Shown here: positions 14,565 to 22,787 of the stretch, piece after piece
How the letters are laid out: each line of letters opens with the position of its first letter
How positions within the stretch are numbered: the first letter of the stretch is position 1
Assembly (NCBI RefSeq): GCF_001567585.1
Contig: NZ_LRQV01000011.1
Coordinates: 27,338 to 91,337, forward strand
Direction: 5' to 3'
Source: Micromonospora rosaria
GTDB lineage: Bacteria; Actinomycetota; Actinomycetes; Mycobacteriales; Micromonosporaceae
DNA length: 64,000 nt
The notes under the pieces: model-generated
What the model was told of the DNA's origin: nothing
The model's database searches: none
Seen by the model: the letters and a program-made list of their open reading frames with translations, nothing else
Program-made: the position numbers and the translations under genes

Positions 14565-16145
14565 TCAGGCCACCGGGGTCTTGCCCAGCGCGGCCTCGGC
14601 CCGCTCCTGCGGGGTGCCGTCGGTCGGGTCGGCGGCGGAGCGCAGCGGCACCTCGCGGATGAACCAGGCCAGCACCGGGATCAACGCGGTGAACAGCACC
14701 GCCCAGGCGAAGACGTGCGAGATCCCGTCGGCGAGGCCGCCGAGCACCAGTTCACGGGCCTGTTCCGGGAGTTCCCGCAGTCGCTCCAGGTCCAGCCCGG
14801 CGCCGGCCTCCCCGCCCCCGAACGAGCCGCCGGCCGGCGACCCGGCGAGCCGGTTGGCGAAGATCGCACCGAACAGCGAGATGCCGAACGAGCCGCCGAT
14901 CGACCGGAAGAAGGTGGCCGCGCCGCTGGCCGCGCCGAGGTCCCGCTGCTCGACGCTGTTTTGCGCGATCAGCATCGAGGTCTGCATGAGGAAGCCCATG
15001 CCGACGCCGAGCACGAGCAGGTAGAGCGAGGACTCGACCCGGCTGGTGGCGACGTCCAGCAGGATCAGCAGCGCCATGCCGCCGGTCATCACCACCCCGC
15101 CGACGATCGGGAAGATCCGGTACCGGCCGGTCCGGGTGATCGCCCGGCCGACCACCAGGGAGACGGTCAGCATGCCGAACATCAGCGGCAGCAGGAGCAG
15201 GCCGCTGCCGGTGGCCGAGGCGCCCTGCACGGTCTGCTGGTACAGCGGCAGGAAGTTCATCGCGCCGTACATGGCGAAGCCGAGCAGGAAACCGACCACC
15301 GAGATCAGCGCGAAGTTGCGGTTGGCGAAGAGGTGCAGCGGGAGGATCGGCTCGGCGGCCCGGCGCTCGACGACACCGAACGCCACCAGGCTCAGCACGG
15401 CCAGCGCGGTCAGGCCGAGGATCTGCGGGGAGCGCCAGGCGTACTCGTGCCCGCCCCAGGTGGTGATCAGCACGAGCGCGGTGATGCCGACGGAGAGCAG
15501 GCTGGCGCCGAGCCAGTCGATCCGGTGCTCGGTGCGGTACCGGGGCAGCTTCAGCGTGACGATCAGCAGCACCAGCGCGACCCCGCCGACCGGCAGGTTG
15601 ACGTAGAACGCCCAGCGCCAGGAGAGGTGGTCGGTGACGAAGCCGCCGACCAGCGGGCCGGCGACCATGGCGACGGCCATGGTGCCGGCGATCAGCCCCT
15701 GGTAGCGGCCCCGCTCCCGGGGCGGCACCAGGTCGCCGATGATCGCCATCACGCCGACCATCAGCCCACCGGCGCCCAGCCCCTGGACCGCCCGGAACGC
15801 GATGAGCTGCATCATGCCCCCGTCGGGGCCGCCCAGCACCGCCGAACCGGCCATCCCGCAGAGCACCGAGCCGACCAGGAAGATCCCGACCGAGGCGAGG
15901 AAGACCCCCTTGCGGCCGTAGAGGTCACCCAGCTTGCCCCAGATCGGGGTGGAGACCGTGGTGCCCAGCACGTACGCGGTGACCACCCAGGTGAAGTGGT
16001 TCAGCCCGCCGAACTCGCCGACGATCCGCGGCAACGCGGTGCTGACGATCATGTTGTCGAGCATCGCGAGCATCATCGCGATCATCAGACCGACGAGGAC
16101 GAGCCGCACGTTCGGACGTGCGCTGTCCCGGCTCTCCTGGGCCAT
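14565..16145 (-). CDS. DHA2-family (EmrB/QacA-type) MFS drug exporter
   Basis: The 526-residue protein has about 14 membrane segments. Motif A is GKLGDLYGRKGVFLASV. The DHA2-specific start LDNMIVSTALPRIVGEFGG and motif C region GTMAVAMVAGPLVGGFV are present, followed by WRWAFYVNLPVG. Such pumps export toxic compounds using the proton gradient. A TetR gene is divergently transcribed 107 bases away, with two operator-like repeats between them, so it is likely de-repressed by a ligand of that regulator. Substrate unknown. Confidence 0.93.
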   Translation of the reverse strand: MAQESRDSARPNVRLVLVGLMIAMMLAMLDNMIVSTALPRIVGEFGGLNHFTWVVTAYVLGTTVSTPIWGKLGDLYGRKGVFLASVGIFLVGSVLCGMAGSAVLGGPDGGMMQLIAFRAVQGLGAGGLMVGVMAIIGDLVPPRERGRYQGLIAGTMAVAMVAGPLVGGFVTDHLSWRWAFYVNLPVGGVALVLLIVTLKLPRYRTEHRIDWLGASLLSVGITALVLITTWGGHEYAWRSPQILGLTALAVLSLVAFGVVERRAAEPILPLHLFANRNFALISVVGFLLGFAMYGAMNFLPLYQQTVQGASATGSGLLLLPLMFGMLTVSLVVGRAITRTGRYRIFPIVGGVVMTGGMALLILLDVATSRVESSLYLLVLGVGMGFLMQTSMLIAQNSVEQRDLGAASGAATFFRSIGGSFGISLFGAIFANRLAGSPAGGSFGGGEAGAGLDLERLRELPEQARELVLGGLADGISHVFAWAVLFTALIPVLAWFIREVPLRSAADPTDGTPQERAEAALGKTPVA

Positions 16146-16168
16146 GGGTAGGCTCCCCCGGGTTGAAC

Positions 16169-16212
16169 TTACTTGCCGACCGGCTAGTCCGCCCTTACCT
16201 GCCGCACGGTAA
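16169..16212. promoter_or_regulatory. Tandem TetR operators
   Basis: Two related dyads lie in the exporter/TetR gap. ACTTGCCGACCGGCTAGT (16171-16188) is a near-perfect palindrome, and TTACCTGCCGCACGGTAA (16195-16212) has matched outer arms. Aligned from 16169 and 16195 they agree at about 14 of 19 positions, 26 bases apart. They would let the regulator control both genes. Confidence 0.6.
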
Positions 16213-16252
16213 GCTGACGACCGGGCGACGTCAAGCCGATTGGAGGACCACC

Positions 16253-16819
16253 GTGGCGGAGGGCACGGGCGGCACCCGCGAGCGCATCAAGGCCGTCGCC
16301 CTTGAGCTCTTCACCGAGCAGGGGTACGAGAAGACGTCGCTGCGCGAGATCGCCGAGCGGCTGAACGTGACCAAGGCCGCGCTCTACTACCACTTCAAGA
16401 GCAAGGACGAGATCGTCAGCAGCGTGGTCGACGACCGGCTGGACCGGATGGACGAGCTGGTCGCCTGGGCCCGGGAGCAGCCCGCCACCCTGGCGACCCG
16501 GCGCGCGGTCGTGGCCCGGTACGCCGAACGGATGTTCATCGACGAGCGCCCCCTGGTGATGCGGTTCTTCGAGCAGAACCAGACCGCGCTGAAGAACCTC
16601 GTCGCCGGCCAGCAGATGCGGGAACGGATGTTCCAGTTGGCCGGGGTGCTCTCCCGGGGCGACGAGAGCCCGGCCGCCCAGTTGCGCGCCGCGCTGGCCC
16701 TGTTCGCCGTGCACGCGACCTGGTTCGCGGTACGCGCCCCCGAACTCGACGAGCAGGGGCGGCTGGAGATGGCCCTGACCGTCGCCGAGGAACTCCTCAC
16801 CCCCATCGGCAACGCCTGA
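16253..16819 (+). CDS. TetR-family repressor
   Basis: A 188-residue TetR protein. The HTH domain (about 8-55) reads RIKAVALELFTEQGYEKTSL then IAERLNVTKAALYYHFKSKD, a canonical match. The C-terminal ligand and dimer domain is helical (RPLVMRFFEQNQTALKNLVA). The GTG at 16253 follows TTGGAGGACC. By position it represses the divergent DHA2 exporter gene and probably itself. Ligand unknown. Confidence 0.93.
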   Translation: MAEGTGGTRERIKAVALELFTEQGYEKTSLREIAERLNVTKAALYYHFKSKDEIVSSVVDDRLDRMDELVAWAREQPATLATRRAVVARYAERMFIDERPLVMRFFEQNQTALKNLVAGQQMRERMFQLAGVLSRGDESPAAQLRAALALFAVHATWFAVRAPELDEQGRLEMALTVAEELLTPIGNA

Positions 16820-16871
16820 CCCCCTCCCCGCCCCCGCCCTTCTGCGCGATCTTGCAGTGGGAGGGGCGGGG

Positions 16872-17378
16872 TTAGGGGTTGAGGGGGAGGCGGAGGGCGA
16901 GCAGGTCGACGTCGGGCAGTGGCGACCAGTCGCGCTCGGGCAGCCGGACGAAGCCCGTCCGCCGGTAGAGCCGCTGCGCCGGGGCGGCCATCCCGGCCCG
17001 TACGCAGATCACCACCGCCGAGCTGCCCAGCTCACGGGCCCGGGTCACGCACGCCTCCACCAGCGCCACGCCGACGCCCCGGCCCTGCGCGGCCGGATCC
17101 ACCGCGAGCATCCGGAACTCCGCCTCGCCGGGACCGCAGACCTCGGCGAAGGGCGTACCGGGCAGCAGGAAGGTCACCGTGCCGAGCAGCACGTCGTCGG
17201 CCTCGTCGACGGCGACCAGCACCTCGCCGGTGGCCGCCCGGGTGGCCACGTCGGCGAGTACGGTCTCGTAGCCGTTCCCGCCCTTGAGCTGACCGTCCGC
17301 CTCGTACGCGGCGATGGTCAGCCGGGCCACCGCCGGGTACTCGGCCGGCTCGGCGACGCGGACCCGCACACCGGTCAA
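16872..17378 (-). CDS. GNAT-family N-acetyltransferase
   Basis: A 168-residue GNAT protein. The acetyl-CoA loop is VDPAAQGRGVGVALVEACV (R/Q-x-x-G-x-G/A), followed by CVRAGMAAPAQRLYRRTGFV, typical motif B. It transfers an acetyl group to an unknown amine. The start is uncertain: a TTG at 17378 overlaps the stop of the biotin-carrier gene (TTGA), and a GTG at 17369 is also in frame. The overlap implies co-transcription with that gene. Confidence 0.88.
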   Translation of the reverse strand: MTGVRVRVAEPAEYPAVARLTIAAYEADGQLKGGNGYETVLADVATRAATGEVLVAVDEADDVLLGTVTFLLPGTPFAEVCGPGEAEFRMLAVDPAAQGRGVGVALVEACVTRARELGSSAVVICVRAGMAAPAQRLYRRTGFVRLPERDWSPLPDVDLLALRLPLNP

Positions 17379-17590
17379 GCGATCACCGCGATCAGGTCGC
17401 CGTCCTGCACCACGTCGCCCTCGTTCACGGCGAGCTGCTCGACGACCCCGTCGGACTCGGCGACCACCGGGATCTCCATCTTCATCGACTCCAGGATCAC
17501 CAGCGTGTCCCCCTCGGACACGGTGTCCCCGGCCGACGCCACGACCTTCCAGACGTTCGCCACCATCTCCGCGCGGATCTCCTCGGCCAT
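17375..17590 (-). CDS. Biotin/lipoyl-binding carrier protein (BCCP-like)
   Basis: A 71-residue stand-alone biotinyl domain. The modification site is ESMKM at about residues 34-38, with Lys as the biotin attachment point, flanked by GDTVSEGDTLVIL and DGVVEQLAVNEGDVVQDGDL. It is the size of the M. tuberculosis biotinylated protein TB7.3, which also lies beside the SigH/RshA pair. It would serve as a mobile carboxyl carrier, but its enzyme partner is not encoded nearby. GAGGAGG precedes the ATG. Confidence 0.92.
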   Translation of the reverse strand: MAEEIRAEMVANVWKVVASAGDTVSEGDTLVILESMKMEIPVVAESDGVVEQLAVNEGDVVQDGDLIAVIA

Positions 17591-17835
17591 CTCACGGCCC
17601 TCCTCACTGCACCGGTGTGCCTGCGAACGGTATCCAATCACGTTTGTGCACCCCGGGGCCCGTCCTCCCGGCCCGGATGACCGGGACCCGTCGGGTGGGT
17701 GGCCACCCCACGACCGGCCCGGGGCCGGGACGCCAACTAGCATCAGCGGGTCGGACCCCGGCGGCGCCGGGGCCCGGTCCACGACCACCGGCGCGCCAGC
17801 CGCGCGCCCGGCCGTCACCAGCACGAGGAGGTCCC

Positions 17836-17910
17836 ATGGCGAAGAAGGCCCGCAAGAAGAAGGCCCGCAAGAAGAGCGGCGCCAACCACGGCAAGCGCCC
17901 CAACTCCTGA
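17836..17910 (+). CDS. bL37-like small ribosomal protein
   Basis: A 24-residue, Lys/Arg-rich peptide (MAKKARKKKARKKSGANHGK, then RPNS) preceded by an ideal GAGGAGG at 5-base spacing. The ending ANHGKRPN matches the mycobacterial 50S protein bL37 (recalled as MAKRGRKKRDRKYSKANHGK then RPNA), first recognised in ribosome structures. It would bind 23S rRNA. It is easily missed because of its length. It lies between the biotin-carrier gene (divergent) and rsrA (convergent). Confidence 0.85.
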   Translation: MAKKARKKKARKKSGANHGKRPNS

Positions 17911-17922
17911 CCGGGGCGCGAT

Positions 17923-17998
17923 CCACCCCGCCGCCGGTGGCCGGCGACTCGGCCCGTTCGGGGCACGACGAACCGGCCCACGAGGGGCGGCGGGGTGG
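17923..17998. terminator. Long-range inverted repeat between bL37 and rsrA
   Basis: CCACCCCGCCGCC (17923-17935) and GGCGGCGGGGTGG (17986-17998) are perfect 13-base complements 50 bases apart, in the gap between convergent genes. A terminator with a large loop is the likeliest reading. Confidence 0.45.
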
Positions 17999-18008
17999 GT
18001 CGGTGTGG

Positions 18009-18296
18009 TCAGTCAGCCAGTTCGCGGCGGTCGGCGGTCTCGAAGACGACCAGTTCGGTCAGCCGGACCCGGAGCCGCTCGCGAAGCTGTGCCGGCGCTG
18101 TCTCGTTGCCGCAGCAACGGGCGACCAGCGCCCGTACCTCCTGCTCGATGCCGTACTCCCGCAGGCACGGGCCGCACTCGTCCAGGTGGTGCCGGATCCG
18201 TTCCCGCCGCTCGTCGGCGCACTCCAGATCCAGGTAGAGGTAGACCTCGGCGAGCACCTCACGGCAGTGCGTCTCGTGCGGATCTCCACAGCTCAC
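18009..18296 (-). CDS. rsrA: RsrA zinc-binding anti-sigma factor
   Basis: RsrA holds SigR inactive until thiol oxidation releases zinc. The 95-residue protein has Cys3, Cys11, His37, Cys41, Cys44, Cys61 and Cys62, the same positions as in Streptomyces RsrA. HHLDECGPC carries the HxxxCxxC zinc motif and Cys11 is the usual disulfide partner of Cys44. The GTG at 18296 lies one base past the sigR stop, so the two are translated in concert, giving matched amounts. This places a thiol-oxidative stress switch in the window. Confidence 0.96.
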   Translation of the reverse strand: MSCGDPHETHCREVLAEVYLYLDLECADERRERIRHHLDECGPCLREYGIEQEVRALVARCCGNETAPAQLRERLRVRLTELVVFETADRRELAD

Positions 18297-18297
18297 G

Positions 18298-19131
18298 TCA
18301 CACCTCCCGGCCGGCGGCGGCGGTCGAGCCCCCCGCGGAACGTGCGGCGGAGAAGCCTCGCTCGGCCGCGTAGCGCTCGAGCAGCTTGCGCAGGTTGCGT
18401 CGGCCACGGTGCAGCCGCGACATCACGGTACCGATCGGCGTACCCATGATGTCGGCGACCTCCTTGTAGGAGAAGCCCTCGACGTCGGTGAGGTAGACGG
18501 CCAGGCGGAACTCCTCCGGCAACTGCTGGAGGGCCTCCTTGACGTCGCTGTCCGGGAGCCGGTCCAGCGCCTCGGTCTCCGCCGAGCGCAGCCCACTGGA
18601 GGTGTGCGACTCGGCCTCGGCGAGCTGCCAGTCGGTGATCTCCTCGGTGGGTGCCTGGATCGGCTGGCGCTGCCGCTTCCGGTACGAGTTGATGTAGGTG
18701 TTGGTCAGGATCCGGTAGAGCCACGCCTTCAGGTTCGTACCCTGCTCGAACTGGTGGAAGGCGGCGTACGCCTTCAGGTACGTCTCCTGGACCAGGTCCT
18801 CGGCATCCGCCGGATTACGGGTCATCCGCAGCCCGGCCGCGTAGAGCTGGTCGACGAAGGGCATCGCGTCCCGCTCGAATCGCGCCCTGCGTTCGTCCGT
18901 CTTCTCGGTGGTCAACCGCACATCCCCTCGCGTCGGATGCTTTCCCGCCGAGGATACGCGCCCCGAGCCGCCCACAGATCCGCTTCCGGCCGGTGTGCCT
19001 GTGCTCACCACGCCGGTACGCCGTGCGCCCGGCCCGACCGGGCTGGCCGTCGCCGGCCACTCCGGCCCCTCCAACAACTCCCTGAGCTGTCGTGCGCCCC
19101 GTTCGTCCCGTTCCCGTGTCTCGGTCGGCAC
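18298..19131 (-). CDS. sigR: SigR (SigH-type) ECF sigma factor, long form
   Basis: The sigma region 2 is [20 protein letters not shown]...[20 protein letters not shown]; region 4 is [20 protein letters not shown]...[18 protein letters not shown]. It directs transcription of thiol and proteostasis genes when released from RsrA. The frame extends about 70 residues upstream of the core. The GTG at 19131 has GAGGGGGTGAG before it. Internal starts (GTG 18921 or TTG 18915, after GAGGGG) would give the usual short SigR. S. coelicolor makes both a stable SigR and a longer unstable SigR' from two promoters, and the same design is suggested here. A SigR-type promoter lies at 19170-19196. Confidence 0.93.
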   Translation of the reverse strand: MPTETRERDERGARQLRELLEGPEWPATASPVGPGARRTGVVSTGTPAGSGSVGGSGRVSSAGKHPTRGDVRLTTEKTDERRARFERDAMPFVDQLYAAGLRMTRNPADAEDLVQETYLKAYAAFHQFEQGTNLKAWLYRILTNTYINSYRKRQRQPIQAPTEEITDWQLAEAESHTSSGLRSAETEALDRLPDSDVKEALQQLPEEFRLAVYLTDVEGFSYKEVADIMGTPIGTVMSRLHRGRRNLRKLLERYAAERGFSAARSAGGSTAAAGREV

Positions 19132-19169
19132 CCGCTCACCCCCTCGGTGATCCGTCGTCCGAGGGCTTC

Positions 19170-19196
19170 AACGCGACCGGAGGGCTGCCGCATTCC
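19170..19196 (-). promoter_or_regulatory. SigR-dependent autoregulatory promoter of sigR
   Basis: The minus strand reads GGAAT, 19 bases, then GTT, matching the SigR/SigH consensus GGAAT-N18/19-GTT. The predicted start of transcription is near 19163, upstream of the long-form GTG at 19131. This fits positive feedback producing the long isoform. Confidence 0.7.
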
Positions 19197-19379
19197 TCCC
19201 GGTACCCGCTCCCGTTCCCGGCCCCTGGCTCGGCACGACCGGCGCAGGGACCAGGAAGGGCCTGGGAGGGCGGCCCCGGGTCACCCGACCGGGCGACCCG
19301 ACACCAACCCGTGCAACGAGACGCGGCGGGCGACGGACACGGCCGCCCCGCGTGGTGGACCCGGCGCGGGGGCGGCGGC

Positions 19380-20000
19380 TCAGCGCGCCCAGCCCCGCCC
19401 GCGCAGCCAGTCGACCACCACCGCGGCCGTCCCGGTGGGGTCGCGCCGCAGGTCGTGGGTCTCGCCGGGGCGGCGGACCACCTGCACCGCCGCGGTGGGC
19501 GCGGGAATCCCGAACGGGTCCCGGTCGCCGTTGACCACCAGGGTCGGCAGGCCGGTCGCCAGCTCGCCGGCCCGGGAGCGCTCCGGCCGGCCGGGCGGAT
19601 GCTCCGGAAAGGCCAACGCGACGACGCCGGCCGCGCCCACCGCCACCGCCGTCCGGCAGGCCACCCGGGCGCCGCTGGAGCGCCCGCCGACCAGGACGGC
19701 CGGCACCGCCGGGTGCCGGCCACGCACCGCCGCGAGGACCTCCGTCCAGGCCTCGTCGAGGTGCCCGGCCGGCGCGGGCGCCCGGCGACCGGCGACCCGG
19801 TACGGCTGGGTCACCCGGACGACCGCGAGGCCGGCCGCCACCGCCGCGTCCCGCAGGGCGACCAGGTCGGGCGCGTCGACCGCGCCCCCCGCCCCGTGCC
19901 CGAGCACCAGCAGCGCGGTCGGCGGGCCGGCCGGCAGGTCCGTGTCGGCGCGGGCCGGCCCGCGCGCCGTCTCGATCTCGTCCTCGTCCGTCCTGCGCAC
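19380..20000 (-). CDS. Alpha/beta-hydrolase family protein (dienelactone-hydrolase-like)
   Basis: A 206-residue alpha/beta-hydrolase. ALLVLGHGAGGAVDAPDL carries the oxyanion HGAGG motif, VGGRSSGARVA the nucleophile elbow GxSxG (Ser), NGDRDPFG the acid, and GETHDLR the catalytic His. This arrangement matches the KANL3/Tex30-type small hydrolases. The substrate is unknown. The GTG at 20000 lies 6 bases after CAGAAT (20007-20012 on the minus strand), so it may be leaderless. It is upstream of sigR on the same strand, but 248 bases apart. Confidence 0.85.
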   Translation of the reverse strand: MRRTDEDEIETARGPARADTDLPAGPPTALLVLGHGAGGAVDAPDLVALRDAAVAAGLAVVRVTQPYRVAGRRAPAPAGHLDEAWTEVLAAVRGRHPAVPAVLVGGRSSGARVACRTAVAVGAAGVVALAFPEHPPGRPERSRAGELATGLPTLVVNGDRDPFGIPAPTAAVQVVRRPGETHDLRRDPTGTAAVVVDWLRGRGWAR

Positions 20001-20016
20001 CGCCCCATTCTGCGCC

Positions 20017-20055
20017 GCCCGTCGGCCCCGATCCGGTGGGCCGGGGCCGACGGGC
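20017..20055 (-). terminator. Terminator after the second whiB gene
   Basis: GCCCGTCGGCCCCG (20017-20030) and CGGGGCCGACGGGC (20042-20055) form a perfect 14-bp stem with an 11-base loop, 9 bases beyond the whiB stop. Confidence 0.8.
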
Positions 20056-20064
20056 GGGCGGAAC

Positions 20065-20460
20065 TCAGCGGCTCACCGGCACGAGCGTGAGCAGCCGGTC
20101 GCGGACCGGCGGACCGGCCTCGTCGGCGGCCTCCGGATCCGGTTGGACCTCGCTGCGCCAGGCGACCAGCATCGCCCGCCGCTCGCGCGGTGTGGTGCCG
20201 CCCCAGACCCCGTGGCAGTCACCGACGTCCAGCGCCCAGGCCAGACAGGAACCCTGCACGTCACAGCTGCGACAGAGCGACACCGCCGTGTCGGCCGGCT
20301 CGTTCGGCGCCGGAAAGAACGTCTCCGGATCCACGCTCTGGCAGGTCCCCCTGGTCCGCCAGGCATCGTCGGAACGTCGTTCGCGCAGCGCCCGCAGCAG
20401 CCGCGGGTCCCGACGCGCGGCGGCCACCTCGTGCGGACGGGGCATACGTGCCCTTGTCAT
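20065..20460 (-). CDS. WhiB-family transcription factor
   Basis: A 131-residue WhiB paralogue. Cluster ligands are Cys40, Cys63, Cys66 and Cys72 (GTCQSVDPETFFP ... CRSCDVQGSC), followed by GVWGGTTPRERR. An extra Cys82 lies near the turn. The N-terminal 35 residues are basic and longer than in WhiB1. The start at 20460 has the strong site GGAGGTGGGTGG. Which subclass it belongs to is uncertain. A TTGTGA...TAGAAC promoter (18-base spacing) lies about 80-110 bases upstream on the minus strand. Confidence 0.9.
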   Translation of the reverse strand: MTRARMPRPHEVAAARRDPRLLRALRERRSDDAWRTRGTCQSVDPETFFPAPNEPADTAVSLCRSCDVQGSCLAWALDVGDCHGVWGGTTPRERRAMLVAWRSEVQPDPEAADEAGPPVRDRLLTLVPVSR

Positions 20461-20657
20461 CCACCCACCTCCCCCGTGGGACCGGCATGATCGATGAGCG
20501 TCGTTCGCCCCGTGCGAATCGACTCCCATACCGGCGCTGTGTTCTATCGCACTTTCGGACACGGTCACAAGCCTCTGCCGGAAAGATGGCTAAACACTCA
20601 CGCCACGATTCGCCCGCAACTCTGGCAAATTAGTACGCGACAATGTGCGGACACCGC

Positions 20658-21365
20658 TCAGAAGAGCGCCGGGTCGGCCGCCTCGGGTCGACGGGAAATC
20701 GGAACCCGGGCGGTCAACTCCGGCCCGTTGTTGCGGACGTTGCCCACGGCGGGGCCGACCGGCCGGATCTCCAGCCCGGCGAGCCAGGCCACCGGGGGTG
20801 GGGTGAGCAGCCCGGCCGGGTCCTCCGTCGGCGCCAGCCAGGGCGCCCAGCGCTCCGGCGGCAGCAGCAGCGGCATCCGGTCGTGCACCTCGGCGAGCCC
20901 GCCCAACGCGGCGGTGGTGAGCACGCTGAACGTCTCCAGCGGGCCGTCCGGCGCGGACCAGGTGGTCCAGATGCCGGCGAGGGCGAGCACCGACCCGTCG
21001 GCCGGGGTGAGGTAGTAGGGCTGCTTGCCCCGGTCGGTGCGGGCCCACTCGTACCAGCCGTCGGCCGGCACCAGGCAGCGGCGGCGGGCGAACGGGCCCG
21101 CGTAGGCCCGGCTGGTGGCGACCGTCTCGGCCCGCGCGTTGATCATGCGCGACCCGGCGGACGGGGACTTCGCCCACGGCGGCAGCAGGCCCCACCGCAG
21201 CACCGCCAGGGCACGCCGGCCGTCGGGGTCGACCCGGACCACGGGCACCCCGTTGGTGGGCGCGACGTTGTGATCCGCCCTGATCCGGCCGTCGGTGTTG
21301 TCGTACGCCTCGAACACCGCGCTCAGGTCGGCGGCGTTCCGGGTGGTCGCGTACCTGCCGCACAT
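20658..21365 (-). CDS. SRAP (HMCES/YedK) abasic-site crosslink protein
   Basis: The 235-residue protein starts MCGRYATT; once the initiator Met is removed, Cys2 becomes the N-terminal nucleophile that forms a thiazolidine with abasic sites in single-stranded DNA. NVAPTNGVPVV, INARAETV, RCLVPADGWYEW and EVHDRMPLLLPP (the active-site His) follow the family throughout. It protects abasic lesions at replication forks. The ATG at 21365 is required because Cys2 must follow directly. From memory the equivalent in M. tuberculosis (Rv3226c) also lies next to aroA. Confidence 0.95.
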   Translation of the reverse strand: MCGRYATTRNAADLSAVFEAYDNTDGRIRADHNVAPTNGVPVVRVDPDGRRALAVLRWGLLPPWAKSPSAGSRMINARAETVATSRAYAGPFARRRCLVPADGWYEWARTDRGKQPYYLTPADGSVLALAGIWTTWSAPDGPLETFSVLTTAALGGLAEVHDRMPLLLPPERWAPWLAPTEDPAGLLTPPPVAWLAGLEIRPVGPAVGNVRNNGPELTARVPISRRPEAADPALF

Positions 21366-21467
21366 GTCGCACACGCTAACCGGTCGCGCCCCGCGCCGCT
21401 GTCCCGCCAACCGGGAGCCGGGCCGACACCCGCCGGGCCGGACACCCAGCGCGGCAGAATGGACACC

Positions 21468-22769
21468 GTGGGGAACCCGACCGTCACCCGGCCACCGCAG
21501 CCCTGGACCGCACCGACCGCCACCGAGGCGGTCACGGCCGCCGTCCGGTTGCCCGGCTCCAAGTCGCTGACCGCCCGCGCGCTGGTGCTCAGCGCGCTGG
21601 CCACCGGGCCGTCGACGCTGGCCGGGCCGCTGCGCGCCCGGGACACCGAACTGATGGCCGGCGCCCTGCGGGCCCTGGGCACCCACGTGTCGACCAGCGA
21701 CGACGCGCGCTGGCTGGTCCGCGCGCACCGGCTGGTCGGGCCGGCGCACGTCGACGTCGGCCTGGCCGGCACCGTGCTGCGCTTCGTCCCGCCGATCGCC
21801 GGCCTGGCCGAGGGGCGGATCACCTTCGACGGCGATCCGCAGGCCCGCCGCCGCCCGCTCGGCCCGCTGATCGGCGCGCTGCGTTCGCTCGGCGTCCGGG
21901 TCGACGCCCCGCCCACCGGCAGCCTGCCGCTGACCGTGCTCGGCGCCGGGCGGGTCACCGGCGGCGAGGTGGTCCTCGACGCCTCCGCCTCCAGCCAGCT
22001 CGTCTCCGGCCTGCTGCTGGTCGGCGCCCGGTTCGACCGGGGGCTGGTGGTGCGGCACGTCGGCCCGCCGGTGCCGTCCGCCCCGCACCTGCGGATGACC
22101 GTGCAGATGCTGCGGGCCGCCGGGGTGGCCGTCGACGACACCACCCCCGACGTCTGGGCCGTCGAGCCGGGCCCGCTGACCGGGCGCGGCTGGGAGATCG
22201 AGCCGGACCTCTCCGGCGCGCTGCCGTTCTTCGCCGCCGCGCTGGTCACCGGCGGCGAGGTGACCCTCCAGGGCTGGCCGCACCACAGCGCGCAGCCGAT
22301 CGAGCAGCTCCGCGCCCTGCTCCAGCGGATGGGGGGCGAGGTCACCGTGACCGCCGCCGGGCTGACCGTGCGCGGCACCGGCCGGGTGCACGGGATCGAC
22401 GCCGACCTCTCCGAGGTCAGCGAGCTGACCCCGGTGCTGACCGCGTTGGCGATGCTCGCCGACTCGCCGTCGCGGTTCACCGGCGTGGCCCACATCCGGG
22501 GCCACGAGACGGACCGGCTCGCCGCGCTGGCCCGGGAGTTCACCGCGCTCGGCGCGGACCTCACCGAGGCCCCCGACGGGCTGGAGATCCGGCCCCGGCC
22601 CCTGCGCGGCGGGGTCTTCCGGACCTACCACGACCACCGGATGGCGCACGCCGCCGCGGTGGCCGGGCTGGCCGTCCCCGGCGTCGAGGTCGACGACGTC
22701 GGGTGCACCTCGAAGACCATGCCCGAGTTCCCGGCACTATGGTCGGAGCTGGTGACCAACAAGAGCTGA
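21468..22769 (+). CDS. aroA: 3-phosphoshikimate 1-carboxyvinyltransferase (EPSP synthase)
   Basis: AroA joins shikimate-3-phosphate and phosphoenolpyruvate in the pathway to aromatic amino acids. The protein (433 residues) has PGSKSLTARALVLSALA, GLAGTVLRFVPPIAGL, DASASSQLVSGLLLVG, DLSGALPFFAAAL, RGHETDRLAALARE and YHDHRMAHAAAVAGL. I prefer the GTG at 21468: CAGAAT (21455-21460) ends 7 bases before it, making a leaderless transcript likely. An ATG at 21459 would overlap that -10 element. It is followed closely by rsgA. Confidence 0.95.
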   Translation: MGNPTVTRPPQPWTAPTATEAVTAAVRLPGSKSLTARALVLSALATGPSTLAGPLRARDTELMAGALRALGTHVSTSDDARWLVRAHRLVGPAHVDVGLAGTVLRFVPPIAGLAEGRITFDGDPQARRRPLGPLIGALRSLGVRVDAPPTGSLPLTVLGAGRVTGGEVVLDASASSQLVSGLLLVGARFDRGLVVRHVGPPVPSAPHLRMTVQMLRAAGVAVDDTTPDVWAVEPGPLTGRGWEIEPDLSGALPFFAAALVTGGEVTLQGWPHHSAQPIEQLRALLQRMGGEVTVTAAGLTVRGTGRVHGIDADLSEVSELTPVLTALAMLADSPSRFTGVAHIRGHETDRLAALAREFTALGADLTEAPDGLEIRPRPLRGGVFRTYHDHRMAHAAAVAGLAVPGVEVDDVGCTSKTMPEFPALWSELVTNKS

Positions 22770-22787
22770 CGCGACAGGGGGCGGGTC

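Noticed and set aside
12609..16151. An open frame of about 1180 codons on the plus strand across the TPR and exporter genes
   Set aside because: It runs in a different frame through the TPR gene and antisense through the exporter. GC-rich DNA produces such frames by lack of stops; the translation is low-complexity and lacks any domain.
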